Part shown: positions 54,264 through 64,000 of the stretch, in pieces
Layout of the letters: each line of letters begins with the position of its first letter
Position numbering within the stretch: position 1 is the first letter of the stretch
Program-made: the position numbers and the translations under genes
The notes under the pieces: generated by a model
Seen by the model: the letters and a program-made list of their open reading frames with translations, nothing else
Databases searched by the model: none
What the model was told of the DNA's origin: nothing
Source: Glandiceps talaboti
Lineage: Eukaryota > Hemichordata > Enteropneusta > Spengelidae
Direction: 5' to 3'
Length of the DNA stretch: 64,000 nt
NCBI RefSeq assembly: GCF_964340395.1
Contig: NC_135562.1
Location: 22,282,218-22,346,217 of the forward strand

Positions 54264-54940
54264 AGGAAGGCCGTTCCATGTGACCCTCAATAAAATAAGT
54301 TGTTTTTTAAAAGTTATGTTTTGACTTTGGAAATGTGATTTTCCTTTTTTATGTTGGTTGCAAATATGTATATGAATGCTAATTCATTTGTGCAAAATGT
54401 TTTTAATGAGTTCTTTAACCTGGAATAAAAACACTGGAAATGTCAAGCATTTGTGTAGTTATAAGATACCAAAGGCCTTCCGTGTGTTCTGGTAATCACC
54501 CTTGTTTCCCTTGTTTCATATAACGAAAACTCTGTACAAATAAGTTTAGTTCACTAAAAGTGTTATTTTTACCTCTACCAGCCACACAATTACCTAGAGT
54601 AGGGTCACTGAACGCTCGAAGGTAGTGAGGCAATTACATACAAGATGTGGTAACATTTGTAATACGATATATATTAACAGAGTGACACCGTATCATGTAG
54701 TACAAGAAAATAGTTGAACTTTTGATCAAGAATATAAGATAACACGGGGTCATACAATGTAAATGTTAACGGTAATTTTGGGTTATCAAAGAAAGTTTTA
54801 CAATGTAATTACACATCAACGTCATAATGTAATGATAGCCTCATTGTAATTACTTAGCGGTGTCTGCCATTCCTATTTCATTATATCGGTACAGTACACA
54901 AGACAATCGTCTGAAGATTATGCTGGTAAAATCGAAAATG

Positions 54941-54942
54941 AA

Positions 54943-54998
<56 letters not shown>
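54941..54998. repeat. (CA)n microsatellite
   Basis: About 28 CA units. Confidence 0.95.
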
Positions 54999-55000
<2 letters not shown>

Positions 55001-55079
55001 TAGTTCAAGGTTCCATGGCAATTACAAAATATGTGGTCACTGTGGGCAGGACAATTATAGGTATTTGGAGTGACTTGAA

Positions 55080-55390
55080 AACTGGTAATAACCAGGACTA
55101 CTATATATAGGTACTAAGACCATCAACAAAGTTCGTAATCGGCAGGACTACTGTAACTACTTTAACTACTTGAACCGCCAGTACTACTACTGTATGTAGT
55201 AAGACCATTAGCAGAAATACTGTAACTACTGTAACTCTACATGTCTCGCCAGTACTACTACTGTTTGTACTAGGATCATTAGCAGAACTACAGTAACTAC
55301 CTGGACCACCAGTATTACTACTGTGTATACTAGGACCAGTAGCAGAACACTCCAGGTACTTGGACCGTCCTCAGGACTACATTAGATAGT
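55080..55390. repeat. Decayed tandem repeat of about 60-70 bp
   Basis: The words CCAGTACTACTACTG, TACTAGGA/GTAAGACCAT, AGCAGAA and CTGTAACTAC recur in the same order four to five times, with CCAGTA/CCAGTAT anchors near 55,178, 55,248 and 55,309. Confidence 0.7.
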
Positions 55391-56033
55391 ATTTATTTTG
55401 CAAACTGCCAAAGGTTTAACCTCTGAGTTAGGGTGACAGATTTCCAGTCCTGAACAGAGTCATCTGCTAGATCATTATTTATCTTTGGGGATGATGCACT
55501 TGGACTAATATCCTAAGACATTTTGTTCTTGAATGAGCAATTATCACTTCATTTAGCCAAGCCATTTTGTGTACATTCTTGTCCTAAACATATTGTAATG
55601 GTATATTTTAGTTGTGCCAATCAATCTGTGTTATCAATAAATGTTGAAACTGCACGAAATGCAACTACTATCCCATGAGTGTCTGCCATCGTTTTTGTAT
55701 TTCATGTGTAACATTCTTAAAGTGACTGCAGTCGGCAAAACAAGTTTACTCTTAAATGCACTCTGTACGTACATGAACGAGTATGAAATTTATGTGAAAA
55801 ATGTAATTCCTAGAACAAAAAGCACTAATTGTGTGGCGATTTTAAAAACAAAGATAATTGATGGGGAATTGCTGAGAAAAAAATAACCTGACAACTATGC
55901 GAAAATCTATACCAAATATACTGACGGATTCACATCTTTGGAATGTGAATCCAAAAAAATATATTCAGACGATACCTGACCTGGCCTGGCCTGGCCTGTA
56001 CCTGGCCTGTACCTGCGTTTTGTACCGACCGAA
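55391..56033. other. Unique spacer
   Basis: Includes a frame of 81 codons (55,641-55,886) with no recognisable motif, and a short CCTGG-rich tract at about 55,976-56,012. Nothing supported as a gene. Confidence 0.45.
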
Positions 56034-56170
56034 TTTACCCACTTTTTCCCAACCTTTACCCTACCTGTGACCCAGTTAGCCACCATCTCTGTCCAGGGGT
56101 AGTACAAGACGCAGTACCACTTTTGACTGTCTACAACCTCCAAGAGGAGATCATCATGGGTAAATTAATT
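56034..56170 (+). repeat. Dispersed repeat, copy 2
   Basis: Direct-orientation counterpart of 53,541-53,673; ends in GGGTAAATTAA, matching GGGGTAAACTAA in copy 1. Confidence 0.65.
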
Positions 56171-56388
56171 CTCCCTTGTATCCCAAAGTCTCTCCCCTCC
56201 CTCCCCGTATCTCAAAGTCTCTCCGCTTCCCCGTATCTCAGTCTCTGCCCTCCCCCGTATCTCAAAGTCTCTCCCTCCCTTGTATCTCAAAGATTCTCCC
56301 CTCCCTCCCCCGTATCTCAAAGTCTCTCCCCTCCCCCCTTGTATCTCAAAGTTTCTCCCCTCCCTCCCCCGTATCTCAAGGGAAATAC
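56171..56388. repeat. Pyrimidine-rich tandem repeat, about 25-34 bp
   Basis: GTATCTCAAAG-TCTCTCCCCTCC units repeat about seven times with variable CCCTCCC length. Strong C/T strand asymmetry makes it a potential triplex (H-DNA) sequence. Confidence 0.85.
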
Positions 56389-56486
56389 AGAAAGTTAGAA
56401 CAAAATGTATGTAATGTTTGTTTTTTCGAGTTCAAAATAACATGAAGAAACAGAAAGGTTTTTCCCTGTTCTCAAAGGACAAGATT

Positions 56487-56760
56487 AAAAAGGAAAACGG
56501 GTTTGGAGTGATCTACCAAATTCCCTGTCAGGGCCAGACTAACACAGGACCACGTGAGGAATGCTACAGAAGATCACTCCAAACTACTGAGATTTTTGGA
56601 GCATAAGCGACCCAGTTCCAGCACATCAGAAATCTCCCAACATATGAACATCGAATCACCGTGACATTACTTAGACATAAACAAAGTTATAATCTTAGAT
56701 TCATACTGAAATATGACACTTTTAAAGAGGCCAGATCACATCTACATCCGGGCACTTAAA
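56487..56760 (+). pseudogene. Penelope-like GIY-YIG domain fragment
   Basis: A short relic: the frame around 56,500-56,606 contains GFGVIYQIPC, the VIY strand and first Cys of the GIY-YIG/zinc region typical of Penelope-like elements; the expected YIGETGR part is disrupted. After a frameshift, weakly similar sequence (NIESPxHYLDINKVIILDS-like and RPDHIYIRALK-like) continues to 56,760. RT is absent. It immediately precedes the 29-bp array and comes from a different lineage than the element at 40.7 kb. Confidence 0.65.
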
Positions 56761-56854
56761 CTATCACTGAAGGTAAAAATGATATGTAAATAAGAATATA
56801 CTCGGATTTCGTTAAAAGTAATCAGATCGCGGTATTACCACAACAACACAGAAA

Positions 56855-58547
56855 ATGTTCACGTAATCTATCATCAATACATGGTTTGGACGTAATCTAT
56901 CATCAATATACATGGTTTGGACGTAATCTATCACCAATACATGGTTTGGACGTAATCTATCATCAATACATGGTTTGGACGTAATCTATCATTAATACAT
57001 GGTTTGGACGTAATCTATCATCAATACATGGTTTGGACGTAATCTATCATTAATACATGGTTTGGACGTAATCTATCATTAATACATGGTTTGGACGTAA
57101 TCTATCATCAATACATGGTTTGGACGTAATCTATCATCAATACATGGTTTGGACGTAATCTATCATCAATACATGGTTTGGACGTAATCTATCACCAATA
57201 CATGGTTTGGACGTAATCTATCACCAATACATGGTTTGGACGTAATCTATCACCAATACATGGTTTGGACGTAATCTATCATCAATACATGGTTTGGACG
57301 TAATCTATCATTAATACATGGTTTGGACGTAATCTATCATGAATACATGGTTTGGACGTAATCTATCATCAATACATGGTTTGGACGTAATCTATCATTA
57401 ATACATGGTTTGGACGTAATCTATCATCAATACATGGTTTGGACGTAATCTATCATCAATACATGGTTTGGACGTAATCTATCATCAATACATGGTTTGG
57501 ACGTAATCTATCATTAATACATGGTTTGGACGTAATATATCATTAATACATGGTTTGGACGTAATCTATCATTAATACATGGTTTGGACGTAATCTATCA
57601 TCAATACATGGTTTGGACGTAATCTATAATCAATACATGGTTTGGACGTAATCTATCATTAATACATGGTTTGGACGTAATCTATCATTAATACATGGTT
57701 TGGACGTAATCTATCATCAATACATGGTTTGGACGTAATCTATCATCAATACATGGTTTGGACGTAATCTATCATTAATACATGGTTTGGACGTAATCTA
57801 TCATTAATACATGGTTTGGACGTAATCTATCATCAATACATGGTTTGGACGTAATCTATCATCAATACATGGTTTGGACGTAATCTATCATCAATACATG
57901 GTTTGGACGTAATCTATCATTAATACATGGTTTGGACGTAATCTATCACCAATACATGGTTTGGACGTAATCTATCACCAATACATGGTTTAGACGTAAT
58001 CTATCATTAATACATGGTTTGGACGTAATCTATCATTAATACATGGTTTGGACGTAATCTATCATCAATACATGGTTTGGACGTAATCTATCATCAATAC
58101 ATGGTTTGGACGTAATCTATCACCAATACATGGTTTGGACGTAATCTATCACCAATACATGGTTTGGACGTAATCTATCATTAATACATGGTTTGGACGT
58201 AATCTATCATCAATACATGGTTTGGACGTAATCTATCACCAATACATGGTTTGGACGTAATCTATCACCAATACATGGTTTGGACGTAATCTATCATTAA
58301 TACATGGTTTGGACGTAATCTATCATTAATACATGGTTTGGACGTAATCTATCACCAATACATGGTTTGGACGTAATCTATCATTAATACATGGTTTGGA
58401 CGTAATCTATCGTCAATACATGGTTTGGACGTAATCTATCATTAATACATGGTTTGGACGTAATCTATCATTAATACATGGTTTGGACGTAATCTATCAT
58501 CAATACATGGTTTGAACGTAATCTATCATCAATACATGGTTTGGACG
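56855..58547. repeat. 29-bp minisatellite array (about 58 copies)
   Basis: The unit joins ACGTAATCTATCATCAATAC and ATGGTTTGG; the main variation is ATCA, ATTA or ACCA before ATACATGG. Unit length is nearly invariant. The first units grade from the Penelope-like tail region. Confidence 0.97.
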
Positions 58548-58588
58548 CGTCAAGTTAAGGCCAACTCATTATACAAGTCATTTGTGGT

Positions 58589-58798
58589 GCATGTCAGAGT
58601 GGGGGAGGGTGACAAGTCAGAGTGGGGGAGGGTGACAAGTCAGAGTGGGGAGAGTGACAAGTCAGAGTGGGGGAGGGTGACAAGTCAGAGTGGGAGAGGG
58701 TGACAAGTCAGAGTGGGGGAGGGTGACAAGTCAGAGTGGGGAGAGTGACAAGTCAGAGTGGGGGAGGGTGACAAGTCAGAGTGGGGGAGGGTGACAAG
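58589..58798. repeat. 23/20-bp G-rich minisatellite (about 9 copies)
   Basis: The unit is GTCAGAGTGGGGGAGGGTGACAA shortened in places by three bases to GGGGAGAGTGACAA. The plus strand is purine-rich with G5 and G3 runs. Confidence 0.93.
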
Positions 58799-59483
58799 TA
58801 TGTCACAGAGAATGATTTGCTAAGCCAAAAGGGCCGTAAAGAAATTAAATGGGTATAAGGGAACACATGTGGACAATACAGTATGTGAGACAGTGGAAGT
58901 CTGACTTGGGAGGAGTGGGCATAATGTAGTCAAAATATGGGAAAATTACGAATGTCATCTGTAACATGTACACAAGGCTTGAAAAGTTTGAATTTTAGTG
59001 TCAAACTCTCATCAGACAATGTTGGTTGACAGTCTTAGATAACAGCAAATGTCTTGTTATACGAGTGTTGTTTAACCTTGATTCATTATAAGTTTTGTCA
59101 AATAAAAAAATCCTCGAAGCATTCGAAGGGAATTGTTTGAGTGGAAAGTACATTACCCACTGCTAATACATCATCGCAAAGTTTATTCTACAGAATAAAA
59201 AAATTCCGATGCGAAGTGCTCAGAGTCGTTTGTGTACACCACAGAGTTTACCACAGAATGGGTGGTGACATGCTTTCTTTGTGAATTCTACATAATATTT
59301 CGAATTTCTCGTTTTATTTGCTCTAGATAAAGTTGAAAACATCCCACTGTATGCATTCACTACCTGCATTACCCACTGAATGACGGGGTTAGTTTACGCA
59401 GACACGAATAAATACACCAGAGAAAGGTAAAACAAACCCAGCAAGCACTAGCCAATGATTGCATATCTAGAAAAGGCGGGGGT
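58799..59483. other. Unique spacer, possible 5' remains of a Penelope-like element
   Basis: No ORF. At 59,009-59,015 the minus strand has CUGAUGA followed by GAGUUUGACACU and then AAA, an eroded hammerhead-like layout. Otherwise nondescript. Confidence 0.35.
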
Positions 59484-59873
59484 TTGGAAACTATCTTCAC
59501 CCACGAGAAAATAACAGACAGGAACCAGGGTCGCACCAATGCAAAGCATCGCAATGTGCAGTCTGTAAACATGATAAGGACGATAGAGTTTGCAGGACTG
59601 TACAACATTCAATGTTTGCACACATTTCACTGCAAAACAACAAACGTAATATACTGTATACACTATGAGAAATATGGACAAATACCATATGTTAGAGAAA
59701 CAGGATATACCACATCTACGTACACCCACATGCAGAACCACTTATCAGTGATAAGGAATAAAAACAAAGCAGATCATTTCAACTCAGCCAACCACACCCT
59801 TGCCGACTTCAAAATAATAGGCCTTGAACAGATATGGAAAAACACATACGGAGAACATGGAGTAAACTACTAG
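59484..59873 (+). pseudogene. Penelope-like GIY-YIG domain relic
   Basis: A 129-codon frame ending in TAG. It contains VIYCIHYEKYGQIPYVRETGY, matching the VIY...YVGETG strands of the GIY-YIG nuclease but with Gly to Arg in the second motif, followed by MQNHLSVIRN and HFNSANHTLADFKIIGLEQI-type sequence of the family. Linker Cys residues seen in intact elements are replaced. The RT is absent upstream, so this is a severely 5'-truncated or decayed copy. Similarity to 41,875-42,369 is clear but the two are not recent duplicates. Confidence 0.82.
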
Positions 59874-60842
59874 CAACCATTACCATTATTATATTGGTCA
59901 TGTGACTGGACATAAGTAGTAATGGATTGGGCCTACTGAAGCAGCTCAGCAAAGCCCAGGTGAAATGTCTTGGGCGGAAACATTTTAAATGTATATTTTA
60001 TATGTTTAAATGAAACTGCTTAGTGTGTCATATAACACTTTTTGCACAATTTGTCATTCGACATATAATGGTTGGCTCTGTAAATAAGACATTCATTTAT
60101 AAATTATTCAAGCGGAAAACGACTAAAGGAAATAAAGGTATTTTCTTAAGCTTTTGGCTCTGGAGGGAGAATTCGCATCACATAAATTTCGGTTGTTTGC
60201 CAAGAAACTTCAAATTTAAACGCTTTTCACCTTTATAGTTCTTCCAGTGGAAACTATGAGTATTAGCAGATATAAATATTTATTAGGAGCACATTCAATA
60301 TTTATGACTCCTCTAAGAGCTTACTTCCTTCAGACGAATAGCTATGAATATCCGTGTGCATCTAATAAATGTCCATGTCTGCTAAGTCCTATGTCCAATT
60401 GAAAGAACAGTAAAGGTAAAAAATCGTTTCATTTTGGTGATTCCTGGCAACTGAACAGATATTATGTGAATATTGAAATGATTCTTTAGACCTCCAAACC
60501 TTATTAAAACACCATTATTTCCCGGAGTGGCATTCCCCTTGATACATAATACTTTTCAATTAATCTTGATTAAATAATACACCAGTCATAGATCTCTGAG
60601 TCAGACGTACATTGATAGATCCTTGTAGATTGAGACAGCTTTTACCAGAATTATAATTATATGTGAAGATAACTTATTTTAAAATCTACAAAATCTCATT
60701 CCAATTTAAGATTTTAGACGTATATATATTCCACTTGGGTCATTTAGATCATGGGTTGATTATGGTTGTCCCAAATTCAATATCTGGTACGTTATACGGT
60801 GCTATAAGTTCCATGACTACTTGTTGCATGATGTACTTGACC
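59874..60842. other. 3' tail of the Penelope-like relic and unique spacer
   Basis: At 59,936-59,985 a CTGAAG...GCCCAGG-loop-TTGGGC...GGAAAC arrangement resembles the hairpin often found in Penelope-like 3' tails. The inverted 19-bp match to 29,477 lies at 60,517-60,535. No gene seen. Confidence 0.4.
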
Positions 60843-60843
60843 C

Positions 60844-60923
<80 letters not shown>
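60844..60923. repeat. (CA)n microsatellite
   Basis: About 40 uninterrupted CA units. Confidence 0.97.
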
Positions 60924-60927
<4 letters not shown>

Positions 60928-60974
60928 TATTGACTCATTAAGACTACATGCAATATCAGCAAGCTGTTTAAGAC

Positions 60975-61344
60975 ATCTGTGCTTTGCTATAAAGTGTGTA
61001 CCAAATTATATTGAATTTTGAGCGTGTATTCATAAGATACAGCCTGGAGGTCTTTATTTAAACAAATGACAAATTACAACTAAAAGCTACATTACCAAAC
61101 TTTATAGGACACAAGGACTTTGTTATCATCAATTTATGTGCCAAACTATATTGAATTTGATCATTATTAAGATATAGCCTAATTACTGACACAAATTGAT
61201 TAGGCGAGTGACTCATTAATATTCATAGTTGTTTACCGAAATCTAATCCGGTCTAGCCATTAACCTAAAGATTATGTGCAACGAATTCGTTTGAATTGAG
61301 TCAGCCGGTTTTGAAAAAATGATGAGACAGGCAGACAGACAGGC

Positions 61345-61433
<89 letters not shown>
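60975..61433 (-). repeat. (CTGT)n-headed dispersed repeat, copy B
   Basis: Minus-strand copy of the repeat at 51,033-51,600. Read on the minus strand: (CTGT)n, TTCAAAACCGGCTGACTCAA, CTTTAGGTTAATGGCTAG, CAGTAATTAGGCTATATCTT, TTTGGCACATAAATTGATGA, GTGTCCTATAAAGTTTGGTA. A second internal repeat copy follows (GGCTGTATCTTATGAAT and AATATAATTTGGTACACA). Copies A and B are clearly homologous over at least 200 bp outside the microsatellite. Confidence 0.78.
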
Positions 61434-61559
61434 CGATAAATAAATAAATAACATTTGCTTTCATCTATATGACAATGTTCAGCCATATTAATATATCATA
61501 GTATTACCTACACATGCATTATAGGACCATTAATTCATTTCTATTTTCAATAACTGAAG

Positions 61560-64000
61560 GCTATATTTCAAGGGTTAGAGTGAGGTCGAGTAGAGACTAT
61601 AGTGAGGTCGAGTAGAGACTAGAGTAAGGTCGAGTAGAGACTAGAGTGAGGTCGAGTAGAGACTATAGTGAGGTCGAGTAGAGACTAGAGTAAGGTCGAG
61701 TAGAGACTATAGTGAGGTCGAGTAGAGACTAGAGTGAGGTCGAGTAGAGACTATAATGAGGTGGAGTAGAGACTATAGTGAGGTCGAGTAGAGATTATAG
61801 TGAGGTCGAGTAGAAACTATAGTGAGGTCGAGTAGAGACTATAGTGAGGTCGAGTAGAGACTAGAGTAAGGTCGAGTAGAGACTATAGTGAGGTCGAGTA
61901 GAGACTAGAGTGAGGTCGAGTAGAGACTAGAGTGAGGTCGAGTAGAGACTAGAGTGAGGTCGAGTAGAGACTATAGTGAGGTCGAGTAGAGACTATAGTG
62001 AGGTCGAGTAGAGACTATAGTGAGGTGGAGTAGAGACTATAGTGAGGTCGAGTAGAGACTAGAGTGAGGTCGAGTAGAGACTAGAGTGAGGTCGAGTAGA
62101 GACTATAGTGAGGTCGAGTAGAGACTATAGTGAGGTCGAGTAGAGACTAGAGTGAGGTCGAGTAGAGACTATAGTGAGGTCGAGTAGAGACTAGAGTGAG
62201 GTCGAGTAGAGACTAGAGTGAGGTCGAGTAGAGACTAGAGTAAGGTCGAGTAGAGATTATAGTGAGGTCGAGTAGAAACTATAGTGAGGTGGAGTAGAGA
62301 CTATAGTGAGGTCGAGTAGAGACTAGAGTAAGGTCGAGTAGAGACTAGAGTGAGGTCGAGTAGAGACTATAGTGAGGTCGAGTAGAGACTAGAGTGAGGT
62401 CGAGTAGAGACTAGAGTGAGGTCGAGTAGAGACTATAGTGAGGTCGAGTAGAGACTATAGTGAGGTCGAGTAGAGACTAGAGTGAGGTCGAGTAGAGACT
62501 AGAGTGAGGTCGAGTAGAGACTAGAGTGAGGTCGAGTAGAGACTAGAGTGAGGTCGAGTAGAGACTATAGTGAGGTCGAGTAGAGACTATAGTGAGGTCG
62601 AGTAGAGACTATAGTGAGGTCGAGTAGAGACTAGAGTGAGGTCGAGTAGAGACTATAGTGAGGTCGAGTAGAGATTAAAGTGAGGTCGAGTAGAGACTAT
62701 AGTGAGGTCGAGTAGAGACTAGAGTGAGGTCGAGTAGAGACTAGAGTGAGGTCGAGTAGAGACTATAGTGAGGTCGAGTAGAGACTATAGTGAGGTCGAG
62801 TAGAGACTATAGTGAGGTCGAGTGGAGACTAGAGTGAGGTCGAGTAGAGACTAGAGTGAGGTCGAGTAGAGACTAGAGTGAGGTCGAGTAGAGACTAGAG
62901 TGAGGTCGAGTAGAGACTATAGTGAGGTCGAGTAGAGACTAGAGTGAGGTCGAGTAGAGACTAGAGTGAGGTCGAGTAGAGACTAGAGTGAGGTCGAGTA
63001 GAGACTATAGTGAGGTCGAGTAGAGACTATAGTGAGGTCGAGTAGAGACTATAGTGAGGTGGAGTAGAGACTAGAGTGAGGTCGAGTAGAGACTAGAGTG
63101 AGGTCGAGTAGAGACTATAGTGAGGTCGAGTAGAGACTATAGTGAGGTCGAGTAGAGACTAGAGTGAGGTCGAGTAGAGACTAGAGTGAGGTCGAGTAGA
63201 GACTAGAGTGAGGTCGAGTAGAGACTAGAGTAAGGTCGAGTAGAGATTATAGTGAGGTCGAGTAGAAACTATAGTGAGGTGGAGTAGAGACTATAGTGAG
63301 GTCGAGTAGAGACTAGAGTAAGGTCGAGTAGAGACTAGAGTGAGGTCGAGTAGAGACTATAGTGAGGTCGAGTAGAGACTAGAGTGAGGTCGAGTAGAGA
63401 CTAGAGTGAGGTCGAGTAGAGACTAGAGTGAGGTCGAGTAGAGACTATAGTGAGGTCGAGTAGAGACTATAGTGAGGTCGAGTAGAGACTAGAGTGAGGT
63501 CGAGTAGAGACTAGAGTGAGGTCGAGTAGAGACTAGAGTGAGGTCGAGTAGAGACTAGAGTGAGGTCGAGTAGAGACTATAGTGAGGTCGAGTAGAGACT
63601 ATAGTGAGGTCGAGTAGAGACTAGAGTGAGGTCGAGTAGAGACTAGAGTGAGGTCGAGTAGAGACTAGAGTGAGGTCGAGTAGAGACTAGAGTGAGGTCG
63701 AGTAGAGACTAGAGTGAGGTCGAGTAGAGACTCGAGTGAGGTCGAGTAGAGACTATAGTGAGGTCGAGTAGAGACTATAGTGAGGTCGAGTAGAGACTAT
63801 AGTGAGGTCGAGTAGAGACTAGAGTGAGGTCGAGTAGAGACTATAGTGAGGTGGAGTAGAGACTATAGTGAGGTCGAGTAGAGATTAAAGTGAGGTCGAG
63901 TAGAGACTATAGTGAGGTCGAGTAGAGACTAGAGTGAGGTCGAGTAGAGACTAGAGTGAGGTCGAGTAGAGACTATAGTGAGGTCGAGTAGAGACTATAG
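61560..64000. repeat. 22-bp minisatellite array, continues past window end
   Basis: About 111 copies of a 22-bp unit made of GACTATAGTGAGG and TCGAGTAGA. The variable sites are TATAG/TAGAG, GTGAG/GTAAG and TCGAG/TGGAG. Several-unit blocks recur (for example around 62,250-62,340 and 63,210-63,330), so homogenisation is regional. Confidence 0.97.

Noticed and set aside
55641-55886. 81-codon plus-strand frame containing VGKTSLL, considered a P-loop
   Set aside because: Only GKTS matches; the required GxxxxGK spacing and other NTPase motifs are absent.
59936-59985. Hammerhead ribozyme after the 59.5-kb Penelope-like relic
   Set aside because: CTGA and GAAAC are present and a GCCCA/TGGGC stem forms, but extra bases separate core strands from the stem and stem I is not evident.

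Overview
This window is animal DNA. It has interrupted coding sequence with canonical GT/AG junctions, a class A peptide GPCR split over at least three exons, Penelope-like retroelement relics, decayed DNA transposons and dense (TA)n, (TG)n and (CTGT)n microsatellites. It is AT-rich and has no operon-like structure. The repeat style suggests a marine invertebrate (lophotrochozoan or invertebrate deuterostome), but the sequence alone does not fix the phylum.

About 30 kb, close to half of the window, is made of about thirteen unrelated minisatellite arrays plus one pentanucleotide tract. Monomer lengths in order are 27, 32, 33, 36, 21/13, 5, 39, 19, 30, 50/56, 48, 29, 23/20 and 22 bp. Several arrays carry internal higher-order duplications (1,312 bp in the 32-bp array, 693 and 924 bp in the 33-bp array, 234 bp in the 39-bp array). 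The very long open frames across these arrays, on both strands, are by-products of monomer lengths or base content and are not annotated as genes.

Layout. 1-2.3 kb: 27-bp array, then one isolated candidate exon (+). 2.3-13 kb: 32-, 33- and 36-bp arrays; the last lies between older 55-bp repeats that carry CRE palindromes. 13.66-15.74 kb: a decayed hAT-like element holding a nested Harbinger-like MITE. 15.74-23.7 kb: 21/13-bp, pentanucleotide and 39-bp arrays; the 39-bp monomer carries paired nuclear-receptor half-sites. 24.5-48.9 kb: the GPCR gene on the minus strand. Its 19.3-kb intron (29,033-48,354) holds the 19-, 30-, 50- and 48-bp arrays, a long-TIR MITE, a Penelope-like element with RT and GIY-YIG domains, hammerhead ribozyme motifs in a TA-rich palindromic composite, and a second hAT-like fragment. 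48.9-64 kb: no convincing gene; a TIR element, a (CTGT)n-associated dispersed repeat in two opposed copies, two more Penelope-like relics, and the 29-, 23- and 22-bp arrays, the last running off the window end.

The one gene read with confidence is the GPCR: 675 residues over three phase-matched exons, with the 5' end probably outside the recognised exons. The least expected content is the set of hammerhead-type ribozyme motifs (one with all three stems and an intact core) inside microsatellite-flanked inverted repeats, and an array of about 83 monomers carrying AGGTCA half-sites just beyond the 3' end of the GPCR gene.
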